Positions 7,762 to 16,456 of a stretch of 64,000 bases of DNA are shown here, piece after piece. The stretch comes from Paeniglutamicibacter cryotolerans. Lineage in GTDB: Bacteria > Actinomycetota > Actinomycetes > Actinomycetales > Micrococcaceae. The stretch is taken from contig NZ_JACHVS010000001.1 of NCBI RefSeq assembly GCF_014190875.1, positions 2,418,001 through 2,482,000 on the forward strand. The letters run 5' to 3'. A program made the translations under genes and the position numbers. Position 1 is the stretch's first letter. Each line of letters begins with the position of its first letter. The notes below the pieces were generated by a model. The model was not told the origin of the DNA and searched no databases. It saw only the letters and a list, made by a program, of their open reading frames with translations.

Positions 7762-9147
7762 ATGGCGCCCCAGTCCAAGCTCGATCAAGTCATCTCCCTC
7801 GCCAAACGGCGCGGATTCGTTTTCCAGGCCGGTGAAATCTACGGCGGTTCGCGTTCGGCCTGGGATTACGGGCCCCTCGGCGTGGAGCTGAAGGAAAACA
7901 TCAAGCGCGAATGGTGGCAGACCTTCGTCCGCGGGCGCGAGGACATGGTGGGGCTGGACTCCTCCATCATCCTGCCCAAGGCCGTCTGGGAGGCCTCGGG
8001 CCACGTGGCGACATTCACCGACCCGCTGGTCGAGTGCACCTCCTGCCATAAGCGCCACCGCCAGGACCACCTCATCGAGGCCTTCGTCGCGAAGAAGAAC
8101 CGCCAGCCGGTCGACGGCATGAGCGAAATCGCCTGCCCCGACTGCGGCACCAAGGGCGAGTTCACCGAACCGCAGCTGTTCTCCGGCCTGGTCAAGACGT
8201 TCCTGGGCCCGGTCGACAACGAGGCCGGCCTGCACTACATGCGCCCCGAAACAGCGCAGGGCATCTTCGTGAACTTCAACAACGTGCTCACCGCCTCGCG
8301 CAAGAAGCCGCCGTTCGGGATCGGCCAGATCGGCAAGGCCTTCCGCAACGAGATCACACCCGGAAACTTCATCTTCCGCACCCGTGAATTCGAACAGATG
8401 GAAATCGAGTTCTTCACCTCCCCCGAGGACGCCGGCGCGTTCTTCGATCAATGGGTAGAGGACTGCTGGGCCTGGTTCATCGACCTGGGCATCACCGAGG
8501 AAAACCTGCGCCGCTTCGACGTTCCGGATACCGAGCGCGCCCACTACTCGGCCGGGACCATCGATTTCGAGTACCGCTTCGGTTTCAAGGGCTCCGAATG
8601 GGGCGAGCTCATGGGCGTCGCCAACCGCACCGATTACGACCTGGGCTCGCACTCCAAGGCCTCGGGCACCGAGCTGAGCTACTTCAACCAGGCCACCGGC
8701 GAGCGCTTCACCCCGTACGTGATCGAGCCCTCCTTCGGCCTGACCCGTTCGATGATGGCCTTCCTGGTCGACGCCTACGTCGAAGACGAGGCCCCGAACG
8801 CCAAGGGCGGCGTGGACAAGCGCACCGTGCTGCGTCTGGACCCGCGCCTGGCCCCGGTCAAGGCCGCCGTGCTGCCGCTCTCGCGCAACGAGGACCTCTC
8901 CCCGAAGGCCAAGGCCCTGGCAGCTCAGCTGCGCAAGGAATGGAACATCGACTTCGACGACGCCGGTGCCATTGGCCGCCGGTACCGCCGCCAGGATGAG
9001 ATCGGCACCCCGTTCTGCATCACCGTGGACTTCGACACGCTGGAGGACAACGCGGTGACGATCCGTGAGCGCGACACCATGAGCCAGGAACGCGTTGCCC
9101 TGGATCAGGTCCGCGACTACCTGGCCAAGCGCCTGCGCGGAGCCTAA
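7762..9147 (+). CDS. glyS: Glycine--tRNA ligase, single-chain class II type
   Basis: Charges tRNA-Gly. The 461-residue protein starts with [16 protein letters not shown] and [12 protein letters not shown], the signature of the eukaryote-like homodimeric GlyRS used by actinobacteria. Class II motif 2 lies in [20 protein letters not shown] (key part FRNEI...RTREFEQ), motif 3 in [10 protein letters not shown], and a zinc-type C-x2-C / C-x2-C pair occurs at CTSCHKRH and CPDCGTKG. The anticodon-binding domain follows to the C-terminus. The ATG has GGAG 7 bases upstream. Confidence 0.97.
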   Translation: MAPQSKLDQVISLAKRRGFVFQAGEIYGGSRSAWDYGPLGVELKENIKREWWQTFVRGREDMVGLDSSIILPKAVWEASGHVATFTDPLVECTSCHKRHRQDHLIEAFVAKKNRQPVDGMSEIACPDCGTKGEFTEPQLFSGLVKTFLGPVDNEAGLHYMRPETAQGIFVNFNNVLTASRKKPPFGIGQIGKAFRNEITPGNFIFRTREFEQMEIEFFTSPEDAGAFFDQWVEDCWAWFIDLGITEENLRRFDVPDTERAHYSAGTIDFEYRFGFKGSEWGELMGVANRTDYDLGSHSKASGTELSYFNQATGERFTPYVIEPSFGLTRSMMAFLVDAYVEDEAPNAKGGVDKRTVLRLDPRLAPVKAAVLPLSRNEDLSPKAKALAAQLRKEWNIDFDDAGAIGRRYRRQDEIGTPFCITVDFDTLEDNAVTIRERDTMSQERVALDQVRDYLAKRLRGA

Positions 9148-9151
9148 CCCG

Positions 9152-10069
9152 ATGTCATCGTTGAGCTACCGCCCCTGGACGGAGGGCGACGACCTGGCGC
9201 TGCTGCAGGTCTGGGGGGATCCGGCAAGCCCGCATGCCCATCAGGACCGCACCATGTTCCGCCCGTCCACCGATAGGCCCTGGTCCCGCTGCATCGTCGG
9301 CGAGGACCAGGGGGTACCGGTGGCCGCGGCCGTGGTCTTCGAATCCTCGCTGCACCCCGACCGGTTGTGGCTGCACGTGGAGGTCGCGCGCGATCACCGC
9401 CGGCAGGGCATCGCCACCGAAATGGTGGGCCTGCTGCGCGCCGAGGTGCCGCCCTCGGGCGTCACCGCGCTGAAGTCTCGCTACACCACCGGACCGGTGG
9501 ACAAGGGGAGCGCAGCGGCCGGGTTCGCCGCCTCCATCGGGCAGCACGAGATCCAGCGTTCGCGCGACGTCGTGGTGGAGCCGGGCGGGCTGAAGCTTCC
9601 GTTGTTCAACGACGACGGACTCACGCTCGATGACGCGGCCACCGGTTCGGTCGAACTGACGCAGCTGGTGACGGCGTTCTACAACGCGACCCACGAGTGG
9701 GACCGGGCCGCGATGACACTGGGCATGGCGCAGAAGATGCTGCTCAACGACGCCACCGGCGCCAAGGGCGTCGTGATGCTGCGGGACAAGCCGAAGGAAG
9801 GCGGCGGGAAGATCCTCTCGTTCGCCATCAGCTACGAGCCGACCCGCATCGACGCCCCGGCCGACGTGTTGCTGGGCTGGGATCCGGAACTGGCCGATGC
9901 AGATGCCGCCGAGGCGATCCGCGGACTGCTGGCGATGATCGTGCACCAGTACCCGGTGAAGCTCGAGGTCGATGATTCGATGGTGCTGCTCTCCGGGCTC
10001 GTCGACGCGCTGATCGGTGCCGGACATGCCACGGTGATCTCCGAAACGCACATCATGGCCACCGCGTAA
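9152..10069 (+). CDS. GNAT-like N-acetyltransferase (two-domain)
   Basis: 305 residues starting 5 bases after the glyS stop. The N-terminal half contains the acetyl-CoA loop pattern H-R-R-Q-G-I-A-T after a beta strand LWLHVEVA, typical of GNAT enzymes. The second half, from about residue 165, looks like a degenerate second GNAT fold without a clear CoA loop. Substrate unknown. Tight spacing suggests cotranscription with glyS and a shared terminator. Confidence 0.7.
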   Translation: MSSLSYRPWTEGDDLALLQVWGDPASPHAHQDRTMFRPSTDRPWSRCIVGEDQGVPVAAAVVFESSLHPDRLWLHVEVARDHRRQGIATEMVGLLRAEVPPSGVTALKSRYTTGPVDKGSAAAGFAASIGQHEIQRSRDVVVEPGGLKLPLFNDDGLTLDDAATGSVELTQLVTAFYNATHEWDRAAMTLGMAQKMLLNDATGAKGVVMLRDKPKEGGGKILSFAISYEPTRIDAPADVLLGWDPELADADAAEAIRGLLAMIVHQYPVKLEVDDSMVLLSGLVDALIGAGHATVISETHIMATA

Positions 10070-10087
10070 CCCGCCCGGTTATCGCCA

Positions 10088-10139
10088 AAGCGGCGCCGCG
10101 CTGTTCCCCTTCGATGGGGGAGCGGTGCGGCGCCGTTTT
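10088..10139. terminator. Rho-independent terminator, bidirectional
   Basis: CGGCGCCGC at 10091-10099 pairs with GCGGCGCCG at 10127-10135, with a second inner pairing CCCC/GGGG. TTTT follows on the + strand and AA precedes on the left. It lies between convergent genes. Confidence 0.85.
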
Positions 10140-10154
10140 GCGTGGAGGCGGGTT

Positions 10155-11780
10155 TCAGCGCGAGCTCTGCTCCAGCTCGATGATCCGGAGTTCCGTCGGC
10201 CCGTCGATGAGCAACATGACCCGGCGAGCCGCGGGGCCGATGCCAGCCAACGCCGATGCCAGGGCGGCCTCATCCGGGGGCGGCACGCCCGGGACCCCGG
10301 CGACGGCCATGACCTCAACCCGGGCACCGGTCAACCGGACCAGCAGCTGCCGCAGGCCAGCGGTGTCCCCACCGGCAACCAAAACCAGCGATTCCAGCGT
10401 CCCGGGGTGCTCGGAGATCTCGGTGTCCAGTACTGCACGATCGCCGCCCCAGATGATGAAGTGGTAGCCGGCGGCCAGTACCGTGGCGACGAGCAGGCCC
10501 AAGGGAGCCCGGACCGACTCGAGGAGTCCGCTATCGGCATTGGCCGCATCGAAGAGATGCTCGAAGATCCGGAAACCGATGACCAGCAGGGCAACCAGGG
10601 CCACGGCGGCGCTGATGCCGAACACGGCAACCAGGTAGACCCGCCGTCCACGCGGATCGGCAGCACGGTCCGGACGCCAGGCCGGCACCCACAGTGCCGC
10701 ACCGAGTACCAGTGAGACGAGCCCCGCCAGCAACAGGTCGCCCGCGGTATAGCCCGACAGCTGCCGGGAGGAACCGGCGAGGGCTGCATTGATAACTATG
10801 CCCAGGCCCGACGCCGCGGCCGCGAGCCCGATGCCCGAGAGCACCAGCCGTGCGGCGGTACGCACTGGTGCCAGCGATTCGCGCAGTACCTTGTGGTGGA
10901 AGGCCCAGACGAGGGCGCCGCTCAGCGCGGTGGCCAGCGCGGCGGGAATCACCTGCAAGGCGGGCATCCCGGAACCGAAGGCGAACCTCAACAGCGCATG
11001 AATGGTGACGCCGCATCCGCCGAGGGTAGCTGCGGCTGCCACGAGGACCCCGCCCACCACCAGCGCCACGTCGGCGAATCCGCCGCGCAGGACACCGACG
11101 CGTTCGCGCGCGAAATGCCACCACCAGATGAGCAACCCGCCGGCCAGCCAGGGCAGCTGGGCCAGCGGAGCGGTGAACCACGGCGTGCCGAACGCAGCGG
11201 CCGAGGCCAGGGAGGCAATGGCTGCGGTGAAAAGCGAAGCCAAGGCGGCCGCCAGAGCGCCCCACGCCAGAGCCAGGCCGTACCAGTTGCCCAAGATCCC
11301 GGGCAGCGTGGCCAGCGTCTGAGGTGCACGTCGAGGGTGGTGCCAGAGGCGGGCCTGCCACCACCAGACGGCGCCCCAAGCGAGGGCCAGCCCGACCCGC
11401 TCCTGCCAAGGGCCGGGATGCCCGGTAATCACATCGGCCAGCACGGAGAGCAGTGAGATGCTGGCGACGATGAGTGCCGCGGTGTACAGGGCGGCCACGT
11501 ACAGGCCCCAGGCCGGGGCGGTATGCTCCGCAGGTTCCAGCAGGCGTTTGGCCAGCGAGCGCCAGAGCAGCCAGCTCAGTGGCCCGGCGACCAGCACGAA
11601 GGCAAGGGATTGCGCCAGCGCGCTACCGCGGTTCTCCGTTGAACCGCCCAGGACGATGGCGATGAGTCCGGAGGTCCCCGCCGCAGTGAGTGAGACCAAG
11701 GCGAAGAGCAGCACATAGACGGTGATTCGGCGGACGGTAGGCAGGGCGCCGCCGGTGCGCTGCACCGTGGTGGCGGACAT
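10155..11780 (-). CDS. Large polytopic membrane protein, DUF5671-like
   Basis: 541 residues with about twelve hydrophobic segments in repeating blocks beginning R-R-I-x-V-Y-x-L-L-F-A-L-V, which recalls the DUF5671 repeats found in actinobacterial membrane proteins. A soluble tail of about 120 residues follows (after HFIIWGGDRAVL) with VLVAGGDTAGLRQLL and VLLIDGPTELRI. No catalytic motif is recognised. The ATG directly abuts the stop of the upstream small membrane protein (TAAATG), so they form one operon. Confidence 0.6.
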   Translation of the reverse strand: MSATTVQRTGGALPTVRRITVYVLLFALVSLTAAGTSGLIAIVLGGSTENRGSALAQSLAFVLVAGPLSWLLWRSLAKRLLEPAEHTAPAWGLYVAALYTAALIVASISLLSVLADVITGHPGPWQERVGLALAWGAVWWWQARLWHHPRRAPQTLATLPGILGNWYGLALAWGALAAALASLFTAAIASLASAAAFGTPWFTAPLAQLPWLAGGLLIWWWHFARERVGVLRGGFADVALVVGGVLVAAAATLGGCGVTIHALLRFAFGSGMPALQVIPAALATALSGALVWAFHHKVLRESLAPVRTAARLVLSGIGLAAAASGLGIVINAALAGSSRQLSGYTAGDLLLAGLVSLVLGAALWVPAWRPDRAADPRGRRVYLVAVFGISAAVALVALLVIGFRIFEHLFDAANADSGLLESVRAPLGLLVATVLAAGYHFIIWGGDRAVLDTEISEHPGTLESLVLVAGGDTAGLRQLLVRLTGARVEVMAVAGVPGVPPPDEAALASALAGIGPAARRVMLLIDGPTELRIIELEQSSR

Positions 11781-12251
11781 TTACTTCACCTCCGCGCCGC
11801 TGCAGGCCAGCAACGGCCAGGGCGTGCTGACGATGGACCAGGAACCATAGGCCCCCTGCAGCTCGAAGGCGTCGGACGAAGTGTATTCGCCGGTCCCGAA
11901 AGGGCCGCTAGCCGAGCCCTGGGCCAGAGTGACCGAGACGGTGGACCGGGGACCGTCGATGAGCGTTGAGCCCAGGGTGATCCGCAGATCGGCAGCGCGC
12001 CGTTCGGTATCGGCGTACTGGCAGTCCTGCCTAGCCGTGGAGGTCTGATCCAGGAGCGCCGCGGCGCCCGCGTCGTCGCCCGCGAGCAGTGCCTGGGTGT
12101 AGCGCTGCACTGTGCCCTCGGGAGTTGCGGGATCCGGTGGCGGGGTGGTGCCCCGGGACAGGACGACGACGATGGAAAGTCCCACCAGGGTGCCGACCAC
12201 CCCCATCAGCGAATACATAAGCCCATTTTGTGACTTTAGACGAGTGACCAT
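11781..12251 (-). CDS. Membrane-anchored protein with extracytoplasmic domain
   Basis: 156 residues: a short basic N-terminus, one membrane helix (about 12-32), then a Pro-rich linker TPPPDPATPEGTV and a domain that begins YTQALLAGDDAGAAALLD, similar in style to small lumazine-binding / NTF2-like extracytoplasmic domains that use two cysteines (Cys in RQDCQYA and in LLACSG). Function unknown. Its stop touches the start of the large membrane protein, suggesting a complex of the two. ATG with GGAG upstream. Confidence 0.6.
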   Translation of the reverse strand: MVTRLKSQNGLMYSLMGVVGTLVGLSIVVVLSRGTTPPPDPATPEGTVQRYTQALLAGDDAGAAALLDQTSTARQDCQYADTERRAADLRITLGSTLIDGPRSTVSVTLAQGSASGPFGTGEYTSSDAFELQGAYGSWSIVSTPWPLLACSGAEVK

Positions 12252-12265
12252 GAGCTCATTCTCCG

Positions 12266-12409
12266 TCAGCGGGGCACCGGGTCAGTGGCCCGGCGCGCCC
12301 AAGAGCTGAGGGCACCCTGCCTATCCATGGTTCGGAACACCTTGGAGGTGATCTTCGCCAGACGGTCCGATAATCGACGCACAGCTGGCTTAGCAGCAGG
12401 CGTGCCCAT
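12266..12409 (-). CDS. Possible small basic protein (47 residues)
   Basis: An open frame ATG 12409 to TGA 12266-12268, encoding a peptide rich in Arg and Lys with a central amphipathic stretch (SDRLAKITSKVFRTMD). GAGAGA lies 4 bases before the ATG and a TACTAA box at 12434-12439 (minus strand) could be a -10 element. It ends 14 bases before the next gene of the same strand. No family recognised; it may equally be chance. Confidence 0.3.
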   Translation of the reverse strand: MGTPAAKPAVRRLSDRLAKITSKVFRTMDRQGALSSWARRATDPVPR

Positions 12410-12603
12410 TTTCTCTCGGACAACGTGGCTGTCTTAGTACGAAGTCGCAGCCATGAACCGTGCACTTGGATGCGGCAAGGATGTGAGCCTTGTTGAGCAC
12501 CGCCCGTCTTCCCAGAGGACATTCTGGGAAGACGGGTGGATGTGCTGGACACATGACATCCTGCCGGCTGGCCGAGCAAATCGAAACCAGTGTGCCGATG
12601 GCG
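12410..12603. other. Intergenic stretch without recognised gene
   Basis: Between the small ORF candidate and the cupin-like gene. Apart from the TACTAA box at 12434-12439 and the hairpin at 12503-12536 I see nothing; the open frames here on both strands have unlike-neighbour codon use and no family resemblance. It marks the boundary between the membrane-protein operon and the catabolic cluster. Confidence 0.5.
12503..12536. terminator. Perfect 14-bp hairpin, probable terminator of the Rieske operon
   Basis: CCCGTCTTCCCAGA at 12503-12516 and TCTGGGAAGACGGG at 12523-12536 with a 6-base loop. It lies 67 bases beyond the stop of the last gene of the minus-strand operon. Confidence 0.6.
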
Positions 12604-13095
12604 CTAGGGCACCCAGCCCAAGGCGGTGCGGCCCTTGAGCCGGATGACGGCCAGCGGCGTAGAGTCTGCACCCTCGGCCTCCAACGGAACCGAGAAGGGG
12701 TCATCGCCCTCCAGGATCAGCGCATCGAGCCGGCCCAGCTGGTGTCGTCCCTCGACCAGCAGTCCGGGGCCTCCGGAAAGCAGCACCATGATCTCCTGGG
12801 GCTGGCGCTTGAGTTCGGAGCGGGCCCCTACCTGGTGGATTTCCACCGAGGGCACCGCGGCGTGGGGAGAGCTGCGCACCATCACCTGTAGCACGCCGCC
12901 ATCGGAGAGTTTCAGTTCACCGCTGGCACCCAGCGCCTCGTCCGGGGCTGGCCGGGTCAGCGGTTCCCGGGTGTCCGGGGCCAGACGCACATCCCACTGC
13001 CAGCGTTCTCGGCCGTGGGTGTCGGGGGATGCCGCAATTTCCGTCTCTCCTGAGGGTTCTACGCGGTGTGCGTTGGCGCGCAGCAGCAGCCTCAC
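12604..13095 (-). CDS. Cupin-like protein, possibly HutD/Ves-related
   Basis: 163 residues, all beta-rich. The order W-Q-W-D-V-R-L-A, LKLSDGGVLQVMV, MVLLSGGPGLLVEG and DALILEGDDPFSV follows the two-sheet pattern of cupin proteins of the HutD/Ves type, but the diagnostic W-K-N-G-G motif of HutD is absent. I chose GTG 13095 because it overlaps the stop of the Rieske gene by 4 bases (GTGA); the frame itself stays open further upstream. As third gene of the operon it may bind or isomerise a pathway intermediate. Assignment of family is weak. Confidence 0.5.
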   Translation of the reverse strand: MRLLLRANAHRVEPSGETEIAASPDTHGRERWQWDVRLAPDTREPLTRPAPDEALGASGELKLSDGGVLQVMVRSSPHAAVPSVEIHQVGARSELKRQPQEIMVLLSGGPGLLVEGRHQLGRLDALILEGDDPFSVPLEAEGADSTPLAVIRLKGRTALGWVP

Positions 13096-14129
13096 GGTGC
13101 CGCTACCTTCTCGGGCACGGCGGCCGCGGCCTTGGCTTCGGCCGAAAGCAGCTGCTTCATCATCCGTCGTGCCTTGGCCACACCGGCATCCTGCGCAATC
13201 AACACGTCGGGCAGGTTCGACGGACGGCACTCCATCTTGACCTGCTGCAGCGCCAGGGCATCGGAGTCCTCGGTCAGTACCCCGCCGAGGCTCTCGGTGA
13301 GCAGCTCGTTCATCGCCTCATCGCCGACGGCGAAGTCGCGGCAGAAGGCGTAGAAGTACCATGCGGTGTTTTCGGTGATCGGGGTGATGGCGTTGAGTAC
13401 GCGCAGCAGGTGCCCGTCCTCGCGCTTGCCCCCGACCTCGACCACGCCGGCGTGGATCACGTGCAGCGAGGGCAGCTGGAAGACGGTGGTGTGCCAGCGG
13501 TCGACCCGCGTCATGCCGGTGGCCTTTTCAAAGAGCGGGGAGGGGTGGCATTCGGGCATCCACCGGTCCACCGAGACGGTGTTGCCATCGACCTCGACGG
13601 TGACCCCGTTTTCGTAGACGGCCTCGTCTCCGATGGTCGACTCGTGCAGGAAGCCCTCGTGGGTCAAATCCAGCAGGTTGTCGTGGATCAGGTCGGCGCT
13701 GCATTCGAACACGCGCTCATGGGTGACCCGGTCCCAAGCCGGATCGGTCATCCAGTGCGTGTCGGGTACCTCGGTGGTTTCGGCCAGCGCCGGATCGCCC
13801 ATCCAGACCCATACCCAGCGGTGGGATTCAACGACCGGGTAGGACTTGACCAGGGCGCGTTCTGGAATGCGTGCCTGGGCCGGGACCCTGACGCACACCC
13901 CGGCGCAGTTGTATTCGAAGCCGTGGTATCCGCATTGGATATTGTCCCCGACGATCCGGCCTTCCGAGAGCGGATAGGCGCGGTGGGCGCAACGGTCATC
14001 GAGCACCGCGATGGAGTCGTCCTTCTTGCGGAACAGGACGATGTCCTCGCCCAGTGCGGTGCGTTTGAGCGGCTCGCGGGTGACTTCTTCGGACAGGGCG
14101 ATGACATACCAAGCATTGCGTACGAACAT
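13092..14129 (-). CDS. Rieske non-heme iron oxygenase, VanA-like
   Basis: 345 residues. The Rieske [2Fe-2S] ligands are C-A-H in DRCAHRAYPLSEG (near residue 47) and C-G-Y-H in QCGYHGFEY (near residue 66). The mononuclear iron site is in NLLDLTHEGFLH (Asp, two His). N-terminal NAWYVIALSEEV is typical of VanA-type O-demethylases and ring hydroxylases. It needs a ferredoxin/reductase partner; none is encoded in this cluster, so electrons must come from elsewhere. The start lies 13 bases after the aminotransferase stop, in one operon. Confidence 0.9.
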   Translation of the reverse strand: MFVRNAWYVIALSEEVTREPLKRTALGEDIVLFRKKDDSIAVLDDRCAHRAYPLSEGRIVGDNIQCGYHGFEYNCAGVCVRVPAQARIPERALVKSYPVVESHRWVWVWMGDPALAETTEVPDTHWMTDPAWDRVTHERVFECSADLIHDNLLDLTHEGFLHESTIGDEAVYENGVTVEVDGNTVSVDRWMPECHPSPLFEKATGMTRVDRWHTTVFQLPSLHVIHAGVVEVGGKREDGHLLRVLNAITPITENTAWYFYAFCRDFAVGDEAMNELLTESLGGVLTEDSDALALQQVKMECRPSNLPDVLIAQDAGVAKARRMMKQLLSAEAKAAAAVPEKVAAP

Positions 14130-14142
14130 GGGTGGTTCTCCT

Positions 14143-15219
14143 TTAGCTGTGGTCGCTGGTTTCGAGGTGGTTCAGGGGAAGCAAGTGGTGCAGCGCATCG
14201 GCAAGCAGGCCGAGCCCGGCCTCGGTGGGCACGGAAATGCGCACGGTTCCCGGTGCGCCCAGTGCCGATCCGGGCCGGACCGAGACCCCGTGGGCCTGCA
14301 AGGCGGCAACGAAGCCGGCCTCGTCGGGAACCGGCACCAGGACGAAGTTTGCCTGGGAGTCGACGGCATGCAGCCGGTGGGATGCCAGTAGTGCGCTCAG
14401 TTCGGCGCGCAGCCGCAGCGTGTGTTCACGGACCGCATCGCGGTGGTTGGAATCATTCAGGGCATTGAGGGCGGCGGCCTGGGCCAGGGTTCCCACGGAG
14501 AAGGGGGCGCGGACCTTGCGCAGGGTGGCGATGACCTCCCGGGAGGCCACCAGGTAGCCGATGCGCAGTCCGGCCAGCCCATGGATCTTGGAGAAGGTGC
14601 GCAGCACGGCTATGCGACCACCCTCGATCAGTGGAATGGCGGTCATGGCATCAGGGTCGTCGGTGAAGTCGATATAGGCCTCGTCGACGACGACCAGTGC
14701 CGCGGGGCTTCGTGCGGCGAATTCCTGAATCTCCGCCCTGGACCGGATGGTACCGGTGGGGTTGTGCGGGTTGACGACATAGGCGATGTCGGCTCGAACA
14801 CGTGCCATGGCGGCCAGATCGTGCTTCCACTCGGTCAAGGGAACGCGGGTGACGCGCGCATTGACCGAAACCGCGCTGATCGCGTCGATTTGGTAGGCCG
14901 GGTCTGCGCAGACGGCATGACCGCCCTGTGCCAAGAAGGCGGTGGCCAGCAGGAAGATCAGCTCATCGGACCCGTTGCCGACCAGGATCTGTTCGGGGTC
15001 CACGCCGTGCAGTACGGCTAGTTCGGAGCGCAGGTTACCCGCCAGCGGGTCGGGGTAGCGGTGCAGTCCGGAGATGGCATCGGCAAGGGCCTGGCCCAGG
15101 TGTGCGCTGGCCCCGAGCGGGGATTCGTTGGCTGCCATGGAACCGTCTTCGGATCCCGAACCGGCTCCGGGCCGGTAGGCCTGGATCTCGTCCACCCAGG
15201 GGCGGGGTGCAATGGTCAT
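14143..15219 (-). CDS. HisC-like PLP aminotransferase
   Basis: 358 residues, aminotransferase fold type I of the histidinol-phosphate group: N-ES-P in AANESPLG, GNGSDELI, NPHNPTG, VDEAYIDF, the PLP lysine in RTFSKIHGLAGLRIGY (core TFSKIHGLAG) and a C-terminal Arg region. Its context (oxygenase, amino-acid importer, IclR regulator) argues for a catabolic amino acid, perhaps histidine-like or aromatic, rather than histidine synthesis. The ATG at 15219 has AAGGAG 9 bases upstream; a longer open frame through the promoter region is not real. Confidence 0.85.
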   Translation of the reverse strand: MTIAPRPWVDEIQAYRPGAGSGSEDGSMAANESPLGASAHLGQALADAISGLHRYPDPLAGNLRSELAVLHGVDPEQILVGNGSDELIFLLATAFLAQGGHAVCADPAYQIDAISAVSVNARVTRVPLTEWKHDLAAMARVRADIAYVVNPHNPTGTIRSRAEIQEFAARSPAALVVVDEAYIDFTDDPDAMTAIPLIEGGRIAVLRTFSKIHGLAGLRIGYLVASREVIATLRKVRAPFSVGTLAQAAALNALNDSNHRDAVREHTLRLRAELSALLASHRLHAVDSQANFVLVPVPDEAGFVAALQAHGVSVRPGSALGAPGTVRISVPTEAGLGLLADALHHLLPLNHLETSDHS

Positions 15220-15302
15220 TCCCGGTACTCCTTCGACTGCGGTATTTTTCGTGGCGGCGTTTCTTCTGAGAGGGTGCCGAATGTGCTGGCATTCCACTGT
15301 TC

Positions 15303-15318
15303 GTTCACATATGTGAAT
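15303..15318. promoter_or_regulatory. Operator copy 1 (IclR-type palindrome)
   Basis: GTTCACATATGTGAAT; the core TTCACATATGTGAA is a perfect 14-base palindrome, identical to copy 3. It lies downstream of the leftward promoter. Confidence 0.7.
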
Positions 15319-15321
15319 GAA

Positions 15322-15337
15322 GTACACGTATGCGAAC
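15322..15337. promoter_or_regulatory. Operator copy 2 (IclR-type palindrome)
   Basis: GTACACGTATGCGAAC matches copy 1 at 11 of 16 positions and keeps the dyad (GT-CAC-TATG-GAA). It is 19 bases from copy 1 and directly abuts the leftward -10 box. Confidence 0.65.
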
Positions 15338-15366
15338 ACGCTAGGAGTTGGCGGACTCGCTGTCAA
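15338..15366 (-). promoter_or_regulatory. Promoter of aminotransferase/Rieske operon
   Basis: On the minus strand TTGACA (15366-15361), a 17-base spacer and TAGCGT (15343-15338). The transcript would start inside operator copy 2, so a bound repressor would block it. Confidence 0.6.
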
Positions 15367-15415
15367 CAGGTGTTCCCGAGTGGAAGAAACATTGCGTCCA
15401 AAGTGGGAATGGGCG

Positions 15416-15444
15416 TTGACAGTGAGTTGAGACACACCTAATGT
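15416..15444 (+). promoter_or_regulatory. Promoter of importer operon
   Basis: TTGACA at 15416-15421 and TAATGT at 15439-15444 with a 17-base spacer (CCTAAT two bases earlier is an alternative -10). Operator copy 3 begins 21 bases downstream. Confidence 0.6.
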
Positions 15445-15464
15445 GATTCGACATGTGGCACACC

Positions 15465-15480
15465 GTTCACATATGTGAAT
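15465..15480. promoter_or_regulatory. Operator copy 3 (IclR-type palindrome)
   Basis: GTTCACATATGTGAAT, an exact second copy of site 1, 162 bases away and between the rightward promoter and the binding-protein gene, where binding would act as a road-block. Confidence 0.7.
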
Positions 15481-15523
15481 GAACTGATTGCACTCGTCGC
15501 CACCAAACACCGGAGGATTACAA

Positions 15524-16453
15524 ATGCGTTCTACCCCGAAGTCACGCAACCCCCGCAAGGCCGCACTGCTCGCCCTGCCGATGGTGGCAGGGCTCCTGCT
15601 CGCAGGATGCTCATCATCCGATGCCCCGAAGGAGGACGTGCAGGCCGAGGCCGCAACCAACTCGGCGCCGCTGTTCGCAGAGCTGCCCGAGGCAGTCCAG
15701 AAGGCCGGGACCATCCAGATCGGTTCGGCGATCGATTACCCGCCGTTCGAGTACTACGAGGAAAACGGGGACCTGGCAGGGTTCGAGTACGAGCTTTCCA
15801 AGGAACTGGAAAAGCAGCTCGGGGTCAGCTTCAAGTGGAACAACGCCAGCTTCGATACGCTGCTGCCGGCGCTGACCACCAAGCGCTATGACATCATCTT
15901 CGGCGCTGTCAACGACACCAAGGAGCGCGAGGAAAGTTTCGACATGATTTCCTACCTGCAGTCCTCCCAGGGCCTGGTATCCAAAGCCGGCGTCGATACC
16001 GGCATCAAGACGGTTGAAGATCTCTGCGGCAAATCCATTGCGGCGGTCCGCGGCGGCATCCAGCCCCAGTACCTGGAGGAGCGTTCCAAGGTATGCGTCA
16101 CCGATGGCATGAAGCCCATTGAGGTGTTGACCTTCGACGGCAACTCGCAGGAGCAGCTGGCCGTGAAGCAAGGCCGCGCAGTGGCAATGCTTGAGAACTA
16201 CCCGACCGCCGCCTACTTCGCAAAGAACTCCGAAGGTTCGCTGGAAGTCGTTCCCGATCTTCAGGTTGAAAAGCGCTTCTTCTCCATGGTGCTCAGCAAG
16301 GAGCAGACGGAGCTGCGCGACGTCCTGCAGAAGGGCTGGCAGGCCATCATCGACGACGGCAGCTACGACGAAATCCTGAAGAAGTGGGACCTGGATGCCA
16401 TCGGCATCAAGACCTCCGTCGTGAACCCGGTTTCAGAAGGCATCGAGCCGTAA
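15524..16453 (+). CDS. Amino-acid ABC transporter, substrate-binding lipoprotein
   Basis: 309 residues: signal peptide with lipobox LLAGC, then a type-II periplasmic-binding-protein fold with IGSAIDYPPFEYYEENGDLAGFEYEL (quoted core DYPPFEYYEENGDLAGFEYE) and YDIIFGAVNDTKEREE, typical of polar amino-acid binders (family 3). The Asp near VNDTKEREE normally binds the alpha-amino group, so the ligand probably has an amino-acid head. GGAGGA lies 6 bases before the ATG at 15524. First gene of the importer operon. Confidence 0.93.
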   Translation: MRSTPKSRNPRKAALLALPMVAGLLLAGCSSSDAPKEDVQAEAATNSAPLFAELPEAVQKAGTIQIGSAIDYPPFEYYEENGDLAGFEYELSKELEKQLGVSFKWNNASFDTLLPALTTKRYDIIFGAVNDTKEREESFDMISYLQSSQGLVSKAGVDTGIKTVEDLCGKSIAAVRGGIQPQYLEERSKVCVTDGMKPIEVLTFDGNSQEQLAVKQGRAVAMLENYPTAAYFAKNSEGSLEVVPDLQVEKRFFSMVLSKEQTELRDVLQKGWQAIIDDGSYDEILKKWDLDAIGIKTSVVNPVSEGIEP

Positions 16454-16456
16454 CCC

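Larger units (their letters stand above)
15220..15523. promoter_or_regulatory. Divergent control region of the catabolic cluster
   Basis: About 300 bases without a gene between the aminotransferase (left) and the importer operon (right). It carries two face-away promoters with TTGACA -35 boxes and three copies of a 16-base palindrome, listed separately. It is visibly richer in A/T than its neighbours. Confidence 0.8.

Noticed and set aside
12390..12704. Minus-strand open frame of 104 codons with several Cys
   Set aside because: Crosses the terminator hairpin and the end of the cupin-like gene; no family features.
13092..14129. Vanillate demethylase assignment (vanA)
   Set aside because: Sequence is VanA-like, but no VanB reductase is present and the neighbours concern amino acids, so a specific substrate is not supported.
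14143..15219. Histidine biosynthesis gene hisC
   Set aside because: No other his gene nearby; operators and importer context indicate catabolism, so I gave no gene symbol.
15220..15714. N-terminal extension of the aminotransferase through the promoter region
   Set aside because: The frame stays open but crosses two promoters and the operators and runs into the start of the binding-protein gene; HisC similarity starts at ATG 15219.
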